64,000 nucleotides of DNA from CAZWVM01 sp964637705 (GCA_964637705.1 CAZWVM010000001.1:40989-104988); one strand, 5' to 3'. Counted from the first letter of the stretch, positions 51,264 to 60,598 are shown. Translations and numbers: made by a program. Notes: a model not told the origin generated them from the sequence alone.

Positions 51264-52250
51264 ATGAACACAGGGACTTATGATCGAGGCATGAAGGAAG
51301 AGATCCCGAGCGAAACTCCTGCGAGGTCGGCCCCGCGCACGATCCGTTTCCTGATCGGGATGGCGCTCGGCTGTCTCGTCGTCGTCTCCTTCATGCTCTG
51401 GACGCAGGACAGGGACGAGGCCACGCTGGGATCACCCGGCCACCCGGTCATCTTCATGCTCTCGCCCGAGCACGGGCGCAACCTCACTTCGGAGGACCGG
51501 ACGGCGCTGGTCGATCTCCTCGAGAAGGGGAGCGGACTGAGAATCGAGATCCTCGTGGCCGCGACTCCCCTCGCCGCCATCGAATCCTTCGGCGCCCACG
51601 CGGACGTCGGGCTCCTGAACCTCTTCGAATACATCCTGGCCCGCCGCGAGTACGGCGTCTCCGCGGCGCTCCAGGCCACGCGCGACGACGGGCGGTCGCA
51701 CTACGCGGGCGCAATCGCAGTCCGCGCGGCCGACGACTTCCAGTCCCCGGCCGACCTGGCCGGGAAGACCGTCGCCTATGTCGATCCCTTCTCCACCTCC
51801 GGGTTCGTCTTCCCGGCCCGGCTCTTCCGGGACGGAGGCTACGACGTGAAGCCGCTGTTCTGCGGCAGTCACGAGGGCGTGCTCGATGGCCTGATCGAGG
51901 GAAAGGCCGAGGCGGCGGCCACCTATGCCGCCGCCGTCGAGAACGACTCGCGCTTCCGCATCATCGCGCGGACCGAGCACATTCCCCACGAACCTCTGTT
52001 CTTCAGGAACTCGGTCCGCGATGAGAAGCGCGCGCGCCTCATCGCGGCCTTCACCGGCCTTGCGGGGTCGTCCGAGGGCGCCCGGCTTCTCGCTCTCCTC
52101 GCCGACATCAGGGGTTTCAGGGCGACGACGGACGAGGATTACGCGCCCGTGATGACCGCGGTCCGTCGCGCCGGCGTCTCGGTTTACTCGCTCGTTCCGG
52201 AAGGCATCCACGTCGAATCGCGGCGGCGGGGCATCGAGATTCTCTACTGA
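51264..52250 (+). CDS. Membrane-anchored PhnD-like binding protein
   Basis: A 328-residue protein with a short cytoplasmic N-terminus, one membrane span (about 28-47, FLIGMALGCLVVVSFMLW) and a periplasmic-binding domain of the phosphate/phosphonate (PhnD) family: VIFMLSPEHGRNLTSEDRTAL, ADVGLLNLFEYILA, DLAGKTVAYVDPFSTSGFVFP and FCGSHEGVLDGLIEGKAEAAATY. The SGF and GSH positions are typical ligand-contact segments. ATG 51264 is used; ATG 51291 is possible. There are no transporter partners. It sits between the Cache cyclase and prfC (16 bp). A signalling rather than uptake role is suggested. The ligand is unknown. Confidence 0.88.
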   Translation: MNTGTYDRGMKEEIPSETPARSAPRTIRFLIGMALGCLVVVSFMLWTQDRDEATLGSPGHPVIFMLSPEHGRNLTSEDRTALVDLLEKGSGLRIEILVAATPLAAIESFGAHADVGLLNLFEYILARREYGVSAALQATRDDGRSHYAGAIAVRAADDFQSPADLAGKTVAYVDPFSTSGFVFPARLFRDGGYDVKPLFCGSHEGVLDGLIEGKAEAAATYAAAVENDSRFRIIARTEHIPHEPLFFRNSVRDEKRARLIAAFTGLAGSSEGARLLALLADIRGFRATTDEDYAPVMTAVRRAGVSVYSLVPEGIHVESRRRGIEILY

Positions 52251-52266
52251 CCGGAGCCGCCTCTTC

Positions 52267-53901
52267 ATGAACGACATCGCCCATCGTCGCACCTTCGCCA
52301 TCATCTCGCACCCCGACGCCGGCAAGACGACCCTGACCGAGAAACTTCTCCTCTACGGCGGCGCCCTGCGGCTCGCGGGCACGGTCACGGCCCGGAAGCA
52401 CGAGCGCGCGACGGCGTCGGACTGGATGGAACTGGAGAAACAGCGCGGCATCTCCATCAGTTCGACCCTCCTGCAGTTCGACTACAGCGGCTTCAAGGTG
52501 AACCTCCTCGACACGCCCGGCCACCGCGACTTCTCCGAGGACACCTACCGCGTCCTCACCGCCGTCGACTCGGCCATCATGGTGATCGACGCGGGCAAGG
52601 GCATCGAGGCGCAGACGAGGAAGCTCTTCGAGGTCTGCCGACGGCGCGGCGTCCCGATCTTCACCTTCATGAACAAGCTCGACCGCCCCGCCCTCTCCCC
52701 TCTCGACCTTCTCGACGAACTGGAGAAGATCCTCGGCATCGGATCGGTGCCGATGAACTGGCCGCTCGGGTCCGGTCCCGGCTTCCGCGGGGTGTATGAC
52801 CGGCAGGAGAGGAAAGTCTGCCTCTTCGAACGCACGCCCGGCGGAGCCTACAAGGCGCCGATCAACGTCATGGACCTGCACGATCCCCTGATCCGCGAGA
52901 AATGCCTGCCGGAGGACTACACGCGGTTCATCGAGGAGGCGGAGATCCTCGACGCGGCCTGCGCGCCCTTCGACCGCGACGCCGTGCTGGCGGGGACCAT
53001 GACGCCGGTGTACTTCGGCAGCGCGGTCAACAACTTCGGCGTCCAGCTCCTCCTCGACGGCTTCCTCGCCCACTCGCCGCCGCCCGTCGCGCGCGTCTCC
53101 CGGGCCTCCGGCGACAATCCCGAGCCGGTGCCGCCGGATTCGCCGAAGTTCTCGGCCTTCATCTTCAAGATCCAGGCGAACATGGATCCGCGTCACCGCG
53201 ATCGCATCGCCTTCGCGCGCGTCTGCTCGGGGCGTTTCGAGCGCGACATGACGGTCCACCACTCGGGCACGGGCAAGAAGGTGCGCCTCACGAACTCGCA
53301 CAAGATCTTCGGGCAGGATCGCGAGATCGTGGACGAGGCGATGCCGGGCGACATCCTCGGACTCGTCGGCTACTCCGACTTCAAGATCGGCGACACGCTT
53401 TCGACCGACCCCTCGATCCTCTTCGACGAGATTCCCCGCTTTCCTCCCGAGTGTTTCGCGCTCCTCAACAGCGCCAACCCGGGTCAATACAAGGCCTTCC
53501 GCAAGGGCGTGGACCAGCTGGTGAAGGAGGGTCTGGTCCAGCGCTTCCAGCGCCCCGGCATGGCGCCGACCGCGAACCTCCTCGCCGCCGTCGGGCCCCT
53601 GCAGTTCGAGGTGATGCAGTACCGGCTCAAGTCGGAATACGGGGTCGAGGCGCGTCTCGACAACATGCCCTGGAAGATCATCCGCTGGCTCGACGAGAAG
53701 GGAATGAGCGTCATCCAGGAGAAGCAGGCCTACCTCTACGCCGACGTCACCGCGGCGGAGGACGCGGAGGGGCGGCCGGTCATGCTCTTCCCGAGCGAGT
53801 TCGCGCTCCGCTACACCCTGGACAAGTTCCCGGGGCTCGCGCTCTTCGAGGGCCCGGACGACGTCCCCTCGATCGTGCCGGAACTCGACGCCTCGACGTA
53901 G
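52267..53901 (+). CDS. prfC: Peptide chain release factor 3
   Basis: A 544-residue translational GTPase that recycles RF1 and RF2 from the ribosome after termination. The N-terminus RRTFAIISHPDAGKTTLTEK is diagnostic. G-motifs are G1 at 15-22 (HPDAGKTT), G3 DTPGHRDF near 78 and G4 NKLD near 137. The DWMELEKQRGISISS switch region and the C-terminal RF3 domain (PVGPLQFEV-like segment AAVGPLQFEVMQYRLKSEY) are present. The length is normal for the family. It lies 16 bp after the PhnD-like gene and 12 bp before the permease gene, so the three may be co-transcribed. Confidence 0.97.
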   Translation: MNDIAHRRTFAIISHPDAGKTTLTEKLLLYGGALRLAGTVTARKHERATASDWMELEKQRGISISSTLLQFDYSGFKVNLLDTPGHRDFSEDTYRVLTAVDSAIMVIDAGKGIEAQTRKLFEVCRRRGVPIFTFMNKLDRPALSPLDLLDELEKILGIGSVPMNWPLGSGPGFRGVYDRQERKVCLFERTPGGAYKAPINVMDLHDPLIREKCLPEDYTRFIEEAEILDAACAPFDRDAVLAGTMTPVYFGSAVNNFGVQLLLDGFLAHSPPPVARVSRASGDNPEPVPPDSPKFSAFIFKIQANMDPRHRDRIAFARVCSGRFERDMTVHHSGTGKKVRLTNSHKIFGQDREIVDEAMPGDILGLVGYSDFKIGDTLSTDPSILFDEIPRFPPECFALLNSANPGQYKAFRKGVDQLVKEGLVQRFQRPGMAPTANLLAAVGPLQFEVMQYRLKSEYGVEARLDNMPWKIIRWLDEKGMSVIQEKQAYLYADVTAAEDAEGRPVMLFPSEFALRYTLDKFPGLALFEGPDDVPSIVPELDAST

Positions 53902-53913
53902 AGGGGATCGACG

Positions 53914-55155
53914 ATGATCCCGCCCGAATTCCATCTTCCCGCCGCGCTCGCCATCTTCGGCTTGACGTATGCCGGCGTCGCGGTCGGGACTCTGCCGGGC
54001 CTGGCCATCGACCGCACCGGACTGGCACTCCTCGGGGCCATCCTGATGGTCGCCGTGGGCGTCGTGTCGGAAGCCGAGGCCCTCGCCTCGATCGACTTCC
54101 CGACGATCCTCCTGCTCTACGGACTCATGGTTCTCTCGTCGCAGTACCGCGTGAGCGGGACCTACACGGCCATCGCCCTGCGCTTGACGGGGTTCATGGA
54201 TCACCCGCGGCGCTTCCTCCTGATCCTCATGCTCGTCGCCGCCGGGCTCTCCGCGGTCCTCACCAACGACATCGTCTGCCTGGCCTTCACTCCGGTGCTG
54301 ACGGTCGCGCTGGTGCGCGCGGGCCGCAACCCCCTCCCCTACCTGCTCGGGCTCGCCTGCGCGGCGAACATCGGTTCGGCTGCGACGATCATCGGGAACC
54401 CGCAGAACATGCTGATCGGGCAGGTGGGCCGCCTGGACTTCGCGCGCTTCCTCGGCTGGTGCCTCGTCCCGTCCTTCCTATCGCTCGCCGCCGCCTATCT
54501 GATCATCAGCCGCCTCTACCTGGGATCCTTCCGCGTTCCGCCGGCCGAACCTCCGGGCGCGAAGGGAGAGTGGCCGAAATTCGACCCCCACCAGGGACGC
54601 AAGAGCGTCTTCTACACCGCTGTCCTCGTCACGCTCCTCTTCACGCCGCTCCCGCGCGAGGTCTCGGCGCTCCTCGTGTCCGGGGTCCTCCTCTGCAGCC
54701 GCCGCATCCGGACGCGCGCGATCCTCGGTTTCGTCGACTGGCACCTCATCACCCTTTTCTGCGGGCTTTTTATCGTGATCCGCGGTCTGGAGGCAACGGG
54801 GATGCCGGCGCGCGCGATGGCGATGCTGGCCGGGCGAGGCATCGAAGTCGGCAATCTCTACCTCCTCGGGGCCGTCTCCACGGTCCTCTCCAACCTCGTT
54901 TCGAACGTCCCGGCCGTGATGATCCTCGTGAAGTTCCTCGACGCGGCACAGCCCGAGTCCTGGTACGTGCTGGCCCTCTCCTCGACCTTCGCCGGCAACC
55001 TCGTCACGATCGGCTCGATCGCGAACCTGATTGTCATCGAGGAGGCCCGGAAGCACGGCGTGACGATCACGTTCCGGGAACACCTGAAGACCGGCGTGCC
55101 CGTCACCCTCGCGTCGCTCGCCGTGACGGCGGCCTGGATCGCGATCGCGGACTGA
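53914..55155 (+). CDS. ArsB/anion-permease-type transporter
   Basis: A 413-residue polytopic protein of the ion transporter superfamily (ArsB, NhaD, DASS-like). About ten to eleven hydrophobic segments are present. Two related halves each carry a conserved re-entrant type motif: LTNDIVCLAFTPVL (about 113) and LVSNVPAVMIL (about 330). It also has NIGSAATIIGNPQNMLIG (about 152) and NLVTIGSIANLIVIEEARK (about 363). The family exchanges arsenite, Na+/H+ or dicarboxylates, and sequence alone does not tell which. No arsR or arsC is nearby, so arsenite resistance is not favoured. AGGGGATCG precedes the ATG. It converges with the glucoamylase gene, 3 nt apart. Confidence 0.88.
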   Translation: MIPPEFHLPAALAIFGLTYAGVAVGTLPGLAIDRTGLALLGAILMVAVGVVSEAEALASIDFPTILLLYGLMVLSSQYRVSGTYTAIALRLTGFMDHPRRFLLILMLVAAGLSAVLTNDIVCLAFTPVLTVALVRAGRNPLPYLLGLACAANIGSAATIIGNPQNMLIGQVGRLDFARFLGWCLVPSFLSLAAAYLIISRLYLGSFRVPPAEPPGAKGEWPKFDPHQGRKSVFYTAVLVTLLFTPLPREVSALLVSGVLLCSRRIRTRAILGFVDWHLITLFCGLFIVIRGLEATGMPARAMAMLAGRGIEVGNLYLLGAVSTVLSNLVSNVPAVMILVKFLDAAQPESWYVLALSSTFAGNLVTIGSIANLIVIEEARKHGVTITFREHLKTGVPVTLASLAVTAAWIAIAD

Positions 55156-55158
55156 TCC

Positions 55159-57768
55159 TCACGGCACATCGACGCTCTGCCAGCCTTCTCCGGGTGCCGC
55201 GCCCGGAAGGATCGAGAAGATCACCTCCGCGTCGCGGTCGAGGTCGAGCCGGTAGTTCGGGCCGTCCTGCCGGATCTCCGATCCCTCACCCCCGAAGTTG
55301 ATCTCCCATCCGCCGTTCGCCGCATACTTGTATTCGTAGCGACCGGCCGGAAGCCTGAGGCGGATCGAGTGGATCCCCGAGTCGTCGCGGGTCATGACCA
55401 TCCGGGGATCGTTCGGATTCCATGAGCAGAAGCTGCCCGTGACGGAGATCGACCGGATCCGCCGCCGATCCTCCGACTCGCGCGCCCGGGCGTCCAGCAG
55501 GATGCGCCGATACAGGATCCGTCCCGCGGCGTCGACGACATCGACGACACGGCTCTCCCCGGCCTGCCACGGCGGGAGGACGATGCGCCCCGGATTCCTC
55601 TCGAAAGAAACCTCCCGTTCGTCGGCCCGGACCGAGAAGTCGCAGGCCGTATCGCCCGAGATGCCCAGGATCACCGGTGTCGTATCGCCGGGTCGGACGA
55701 GACCGTCCCTCGGTTCGAGCAGGAAAAAGCGCGGACGTTCGGGTTCGGGCGGAAGAGCGGGACGGTCCATGACGATGCCCGCGCTCTCGGAGAGGACGAG
55801 GAGCAGATACTCGGAATGCGCCCACGCGAGCGGAGCCGAGGAACCGGTGGCGCGGCCCGCGCGGGGACCGTCGTCCCAGACCTGCTCGGAGAGGGTCAGG
55901 CCGGGCGATGCGAAGGATCGCAGGGCGCGGATCTCGTTTTCCGCGCTCCGGCCCGAGGCGATCTCGTAATGGCCGCGTTCACCCGTCAGCAGCGGCCAGG
56001 CGCGCCCCCGCAGATCCTCGCCGTACCGATCATCGCCGAAGCGGCGCCATCCCGCGCCGCCGGGCAGATCGACCTTGAGGGAGGAATCGCAGGCCGCGAG
56101 CGTTGAGAGGATGAGCGGTTCGTCGGGCGCACGGACGCCGAGGCGCACGAGCTCGAGAAAGCTGACATCGAGCTCGTCCGCGCTGAAGTTCGACTCGTTG
56201 GGGCGTCCGTTCCGGCTGATGCGGATGTAATGACCGGAAGAGTTGAACTTGTTCTCGCGGACGGTCACGGTGAGATCCTCGTTCGCGGCATCCCATGCGC
56301 CCGCGGTGCGGCGATACCGGGCGGCGGCGGCCGGGTCTCCCGCTTGCTCCGCGATCGCCGCCGCGCACCGGAGCCCGGCGATCTGCGACGCGATCGAGGC
56401 CGGCGAGTATCCCTCGCGATCCTCCCAGCGCTCGTGGAGCGTATAGGGCCCGTGCTCGAGGATGTAGTCCGCGGCGGGCCGCACAAGGGACGTCCAGCGA
56501 TCCGCGGGATCAAGAAGACCGCGGGCGACGAGCGCGTGGGCGAGAAGAATCGGACAGGCGACCTGGTCCATCTGGACCGTGGGCCAGACCGGGCGGCCCG
56601 TGACGTCGGTGTTCTGGGGAAAGCTCCCGTCGGAGAGCTGGGCGCGATCGTCGAGGAAAGCGAGCGCGCGAAGAGCGGCCGCGGTGTCTCCGGCGTGAAG
56701 CAGGGCGATCGCCGTGTGATAGAGATCGCGGCTCCAGACCTTCCAGTAATACTGGTCGTTCGTGTCGCCGCGAATGTCGCCCCAGGGACTGCCGATGTCG
56801 CCCCAGGCCATCGAGGGCGAGGCGACGAAGGCGCCCGGGTTCTCCTTGTCCTCGCAGGCGGCGAGGATCATCGCGCTCGCGTAGTAGAGTGCATCGTCGG
56901 CGGGCGGAGGGCGGAGGGAAGAACCGTATGCGCGCCACCCGTCGACGTAGGCGCGTTCGACCCGGTCGAGCCCGCGGGCTCGCGTCGCGGATGCGGCGGC
57001 ATGCGCGGCCTCGACGTTCGCGCCGAAGCCGACGACAAGGGAAAACGAGGATTCCTCGCCCTCGATGTTGAGTCGCGCCGCAAGAGAGACGTTGCCGTCC
57101 CGGGCGGCCGCGTAGGTCTCGGTCAACGCCCGGGAGCGAGCCAACTGGGTGTAACCGTCGTTGACGCCGCGAAATCCCGCGGAGGCGGTGACGAAGTCGA
57201 TATCCGACTCCAGGACGGCGCAGGTGGTATCGCGGACGAGGAAGGCGTTGCGGCCGATCAGCGCGGCCTCGTCGTTGTCGCCTGTCCCGCAGGCGAGCGG
57301 ATCGACGAGGAGGTAGAGCACCTGGTCGGGCCGCGAGCGGCGAAAGGAGACGCGCACCACGAGCGCGTCGCCGAAGGGATCCGTGAAGACGCGTTTCCGG
57401 ATCACGTAACGCTCGCCGCGATGAAAGGTCGTGACGTCGTGGAGGAGTGCGCACGAATCCGCCGGCGCGATGCGATGCTCCATGTCGGCGGTCTCGAAAT
57501 GGGTGAACGTGCGGCCGTCCGAGACCGCGAACTCCACTCCTCGCAACATGGGATTCGAGATGCGAGGGTGGAATACCTCGCTGACCGCCCCGTTCGTCAG
57601 CGTGAACCAGACCCGGGACTCACGGGCGCGCGCCGTTCCGAAGCCCTCCTTGGCGCCGGACGGGAAGGTGGAAGCGGCGCCGGGGGCACCGGGCGCGAGG
57701 GGGAAATCCGCCTGGGCGCGGAGCGGTCCCAGGAGCACGAGGAGCGCCAGGACATGGATGCGACTCAT
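55159..57768 (-). CDS. Secreted GH15-type glucoamylase with C-terminal glycogen-binding-like domain
   Basis: An 869-residue exported enzyme. ATG 57768 begins a signal peptide (HVLALLVLLGPLRAQA). Residues of about 20-270 form a beta-sandwich like the N-domain of bacterial glucoamylase and glucodextranase (GFGTARARESRVWFTLTNGAVSEV, then FHPRISNPMLRG). An (alpha/alpha)6 barrel of the GH15 type follows (about 280-690): YYWKVWSRDLYHTAIALLHAGD, GSFPQNTDVTGRP and an acid/base region around WEDREGYSPAS. After a linker, the last 90 residues (GSFCSWNPNDPRMVM, GRYEYKYAANGGWEINF) resemble the AMPK/CBM48 glycogen-binding fold. It should cut glucose from the ends of external alpha-glucans. The gene lies 43 bp downstream of the acetolactate decarboxylase gene on the same strand. 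Confidence 0.9.
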   Translation of the reverse strand: MSRIHVLALLVLLGPLRAQADFPLAPGAPGAASTFPSGAKEGFGTARARESRVWFTLTNGAVSEVFHPRISNPMLRGVEFAVSDGRTFTHFETADMEHRIAPADSCALLHDVTTFHRGERYVIRKRVFTDPFGDALVVRVSFRRSRPDQVLYLLVDPLACGTGDNDEAALIGRNAFLVRDTTCAVLESDIDFVTASAGFRGVNDGYTQLARSRALTETYAAARDGNVSLAARLNIEGEESSFSLVVGFGANVEAAHAAASATRARGLDRVERAYVDGWRAYGSSLRPPPADDALYYASAMILAACEDKENPGAFVASPSMAWGDIGSPWGDIRGDTNDQYYWKVWSRDLYHTAIALLHAGDTAAALRALAFLDDRAQLSDGSFPQNTDVTGRPVWPTVQMDQVACPILLAHALVARGLLDPADRWTSLVRPAADYILEHGPYTLHERWEDREGYSPASIASQIAGLRCAAAIAEQAGDPAAAARYRRTAGAWDAANEDLTVTVRENKFNSSGHYIRISRNGRPNESNFSADELDVSFLELVRLGVRAPDEPLILSTLAACDSSLKVDLPGGAGWRRFGDDRYGEDLRGRAWPLLTGERGHYEIASGRSAENEIRALRSFASPGLTLSEQVWDDGPRAGRATGSSAPLAWAHSEYLLLVLSESAGIVMDRPALPPEPERPRFFLLEPRDGLVRPGDTTPVILGISGDTACDFSVRADEREVSFERNPGRIVLPPWQAGESRVVDVVDAAGRILYRRILLDARARESEDRRRIRSISVTGSFCSWNPNDPRMVMTRDDSGIHSIRLRLPAGRYEYKYAANGGWEINFGGEGSEIRQDGPNYRLDLDRDAEVIFSILPGAAPGEGWQSVDVP

Positions 57769-57811
57769 CCCAGGGCCGGCCGCCTCCTCGCGTCGCGGTC
57801 GCCGCGGGCGG

Positions 57812-58600
57812 TCATCGATACCCCGCCCGGCTCCCCTCGATGGCCTCGACCTCGTGGTTCGCGACGCGCGAGAGGTCGCGCGCGGCGAAGTCGCCGCCGG
57901 AGGGAAGGGCGACGAAGAGTCCGGGCGACACGTCGATCTCGAGCTTCGCCTCCTCGACGGTGAAGGCAAGCACGTGTCCCCCCTGAGTGCCGTCGTCGCT
58001 CAGGAAATGAAGATGCCAGCCGGGAACGTTCACGCCGGCGAGAAAGGGAGGGAGGCGAAAGCCCACGAGGGTCCCGTGCGCGGCCCGGTACTCGAACTCG
58101 GGTTGGTCGGCGAGCGCATCGACGAGGCGCGGGTAGGGCGGCGACTGGCGGCGGGGAGCCCGTGTCCGGACGAGCGCGAAGCGCCCGGTGATCCGGACGG
58201 CATAGGGCAGGTTCAGCGTCGGAAGAGCCGAGTCGGTCGCGGCCTTGAACGCGTCGTAGGTCGTGCCGGTTCCGAGCGACGAAACGCGGTCCGCCTCGAA
58301 CCAGGTCACCGAGGCGAAGGGCGTGCGGAGATCGTCCGGCGGGAGTGTCACGCGGCCGTCGGCGCCGAAGCGATGGACGCGACCGCCCACGAGGATCAGT
58401 TCGCCGTCGAGCGCGTCGAAGGTGCCGATGCCGAGGTCGCCGTGGCGCTTCAACGCGGCGAGCGTCGTCGCACCGTCGTATACGCTTTCCTGCAGGGCAC
58501 TGAAGGTCGAGACCTGGTAGATCGTGTCGTGGGAGGCGACGCATCCGAGAAGCGCCGCCGCGAGGAGCGGCGCCGCGATCGCGCGTGGGTGAAGGTTCAT
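57812..58600 (-). CDS. budA: Alpha-acetolactate decarboxylase, lipoprotein form
   Basis: A 262-residue enzyme converting acetolactate to acetoin. Family features are TIYQVSTFSALQESVYDG, GTFDALDGELILVGG and the zinc-binding segment GWHLHFLSDDGTQGGHVL with its His residues, plus a conserved Glu in the preceding strand. The N-terminus is a lipoprotein signal (APLLAAALLGC, Cys about 20), so the enzyme is predicted to sit in the envelope. Cytoplasmic forms are usual in enterobacteria, whereas secreted forms are known in Bacillus and Brevibacillus. No acetolactate synthase (budB/alsS) is adjacent. It is upstream of the glucoamylase gene in the same orientation. Confidence 0.92.
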   Translation of the reverse strand: MNLHPRAIAAPLLAAALLGCVASHDTIYQVSTFSALQESVYDGATTLAALKRHGDLGIGTFDALDGELILVGGRVHRFGADGRVTLPPDDLRTPFASVTWFEADRVSSLGTGTTYDAFKAATDSALPTLNLPYAVRITGRFALVRTRAPRRQSPPYPRLVDALADQPEFEYRAAHGTLVGFRLPPFLAGVNVPGWHLHFLSDDGTQGGHVLAFTVEEAKLEIDVSPGLFVALPSGGDFAARDLSRVANHEVEAIEGSRAGYR

Positions 58601-58738
58601 GGCGCCAGTCTACAGGGCGGGGCGAATCCTGTCAGCGCGGTGTGAAAGCGGGGCGCGAGCAGTCGACTCCGGCGCGAATCGCGCTCCGGCGTAACCTCCG
58701 GACGCGGTGCCGATCGGAACCCCGGACCCGATGCGCGT

Positions 58739-58984
58739 TCAGTGAACCCGGTTTCGCCGCGTGAAGAGCCCCTTCATCCGCTTCAAGAGATCCTTCTCGG
58801 GATAGAGGATCGCCTGGCGGATGGCGCCGACGAGGAAGCGCTCGATGTTTGCCTCCGGACGCGCGTGAAGCGCGACCTCCCAGTTGCTTCCGCGTCGCCA
58901 GGCCGTCCAGGAGACGCCCAGTCCCCCCTCGCTGGCCGCCACTCCGCTGGCCCTGTCCGTCGTGAGCGTGAGAACCCTGACCAT
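58739..58984 (-). CDS. Small protein of unknown function
   Basis: An 81-residue protein supported by a strong ribosome site (GGAGG, 7 nt before ATG 58984). The N-terminal half is beta-rich (VRVLTLTTDRASG, LGVSWTAWRRGSNWEVAL), and the C-terminal half is helical and basic (FLVGAIRQAILYPEKDLLKRMKGLF). There is no signal peptide or membrane span. I recognise no family. The 5' region has A/T-rich bases that could hold a promoter. Confidence 0.7.
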   Translation of the reverse strand: MVRVLTLTTDRASGVAASEGGLGVSWTAWRRGSNWEVALHARPEANIERFLVGAIRQAILYPEKDLLKRMKGLFTRRNRVH

Positions 58985-59092
58985 GACTCGACCTCCGTGT
59001 CGATTTCAAAGTTAGGTGAAGCTATACATACTTATCGGCAGGGAGACTCAGGAATCTCAGGCGATTCCCGTGTGAAAACCGACACGACAACG

Positions 59093-59189
59093 GGTGTCAC
59101 CGTGCTGGTGTCACCGTGCTGGTGTCAGGCAGTGAATTTGTGAATATTCACAAATTCACTGCCTGACACCCAAGAGTGACACCCAAGAG
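59093..59189. repeat. REP-like palindrome with flanking tandem repeats
   Basis: The core, 59121-59170, is a perfect 50-bp palindrome (25-bp arms, centre AATATT, ends GGTGTCA/TGACACC). To its left are two 14-bp units (ggtgtcaccgtgct) at 59093-59106 and 59107-59120. To its right are two 13-bp units (tgacacccaagag) at 59164-59176 and 59177-59189. GGTGTCA thus recurs as stacked arms. It ends 1 nt from the xylH stop, where it could also fold as a transcript-end hairpin. Organisation is like REP/BIME elements mobilised by RAYT transposases; no transposase gene is in the window. Confidence 0.85.
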
Positions 59190-59190
59190 C

Positions 59191-60573
59191 TCACTTGACG
59201 ACCCGCGCCTTGGCCCTCATGTCGATGAAGACGGCGATCATGATGAGGAGTCCCTTGAAGATGAGCTGAACGGGGTTGGGAAGGGCCATGAGAATCATGC
59301 CGTTCACGACGATCCCGATGATGAGGACACCGATGACGGTGCCTCCGATCGTCCCGACGCCGCCCATCAGGGATGTCCCCCCGACGACGACCGCGGCGAT
59401 CGCTTCGAGTTCCGAGAGCACGCCCTGAGTCGCGGGCGTGGCGGCCTGGGCTCTCGATGTCGCCACGACGCCCGAGACCGCGCACAGGAGGCCCATGACG
59501 AGGAAGACGACGAAGGTGCAGCGCGGGACCTTGACGCCCGAGAGAAAAGCCGCCTCCTTGTTCCCGCCGATGGCGTAGAGGTGACGGCCAAAAACCGTGC
59601 GCTTCAGGACGAAGGAAAAACCCGCGGCAAGCGCCGCGAAGAGGATGACCATGATCGGAATGCCCTGGTGCGAGGCGAAGACGCCGGCCAGGACGGCGAA
59701 ACCGAGGAACGTGACCGCGATCCGCGCGGTCAGCTCCGGCTGTGAAGGCACGGGATGGCCGTGGCTCTCGAGATGCCTGCGCTCCCTGAGGTGCAGGTAG
59801 GCCCAGGCGCCGAAGACGGCGGCCAGGAAGGCGATGGTGTATCCCGGGAAGAAACCCATGCCGGGCACGAGCTTGGCGGGATTGGCCGCGCCCGAGGCGA
59901 AGGCGTCCGGCAGCGTCAGGCTCTCGACGAAGGTCGTCACCCACTCCCCTTCCGGCGTTCCTTTCGCCTGCAGGGCGGAGACGGCCGCGGCCGGCAGTCC
60001 CGCGACGCGATACCACAATTCGTAGCAGAGGCGGTCGAGGCTGTAGACGCCGAGGACCCGGTAGAGACCGGCCTTGACGGTGAGAGACTGCGAACCGGAC
60101 GCGAGATACGCCAGGCCGCGCGCGATGGTCAGGGTCGCCAGGGTCACGACGAAGGGCAGGAGCTTGAAGCGGGCGATCATCGAGCCGTTCCAGGCGCCGA
60201 GCGCCGCACCGGCCGCGAGCGCGAAGACGAGCGCGAAGTAGGGACCCGCGAGGGGTTTCAGGGCCGCGTTCAGCCCGGGCGAGGTCACGACCTGGTCGAT
60301 GTTCGCTGGATCCGCGAAGAGCGCGAGCACCACGGCGCAGGCCGCGAGCATGGAGCCGACCGAGAGATCGATCCCGCCGATGAGGATCACGAGCGTCATG
60401 CCGATCGCGAGGATGCCGGTGACGGTGACCTGCTGGGAGAGATTGGAAAGATTCTCCGGCGAGACGAAGGTCCAGCCGCCCGTCCACCACCGGGTCAACA
60501 GCGCCATGGCCAGGAATATGAGGAGCATCGAGATCAGCATCCCGTTCTCCTTCAGAAACGTCCGTTCCTTCAT
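59191..60573 (-). CDS. xylH: Xylose-type ABC transporter permease
   Basis: A 460-residue inner-membrane permease of the RbsC/XylH family. A GAGGTGAG ribosome site precedes ATG 60573. Diagnostic segments are VTGILAIGMTLVILIGGIDLSVGS (about 50-73), LPFVVTLATLTIARGLAYL, GRHLYAIGGNKEAAFLSGVKV and AIAAVVVGGTSLMGGVGTIGGTVIG. It is longer than a typical XylH (just under 400), with an extra 60-70 residues around 185-255 that include RLCYELWYRVAGLPAA and a further loop. It starts 25 bp after the ATPase gene, in one operon. It would form the sugar channel with XylG. Confidence 0.92.
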   Translation of the reverse strand: MKERTFLKENGMLISMLLIFLAMALLTRWWTGGWTFVSPENLSNLSQQVTVTGILAIGMTLVILIGGIDLSVGSMLAACAVVLALFADPANIDQVVTSPGLNAALKPLAGPYFALVFALAAGAALGAWNGSMIARFKLLPFVVTLATLTIARGLAYLASGSQSLTVKAGLYRVLGVYSLDRLCYELWYRVAGLPAAAVSALQAKGTPEGEWVTTFVESLTLPDAFASGAANPAKLVPGMGFFPGYTIAFLAAVFGAWAYLHLRERRHLESHGHPVPSQPELTARIAVTFLGFAVLAGVFASHQGIPIMVILFAALAAGFSFVLKRTVFGRHLYAIGGNKEAAFLSGVKVPRCTFVVFLVMGLLCAVSGVVATSRAQAATPATQGVLSELEAIAAVVVGGTSLMGGVGTIGGTVIGVLIIGIVVNGMILMALPNPVQLIFKGLLIMIAVFIDMRAKARVVK

Positions 60574-60598
60574 CTCACCTCACCACCTTTCATGGTCT

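Noticed and set aside
53914..55155. Arsenite resistance gene arsB
   Set aside because: Only the superfamily fold is supported. No arsenic-resistance neighbours are present, so no symbol is given.
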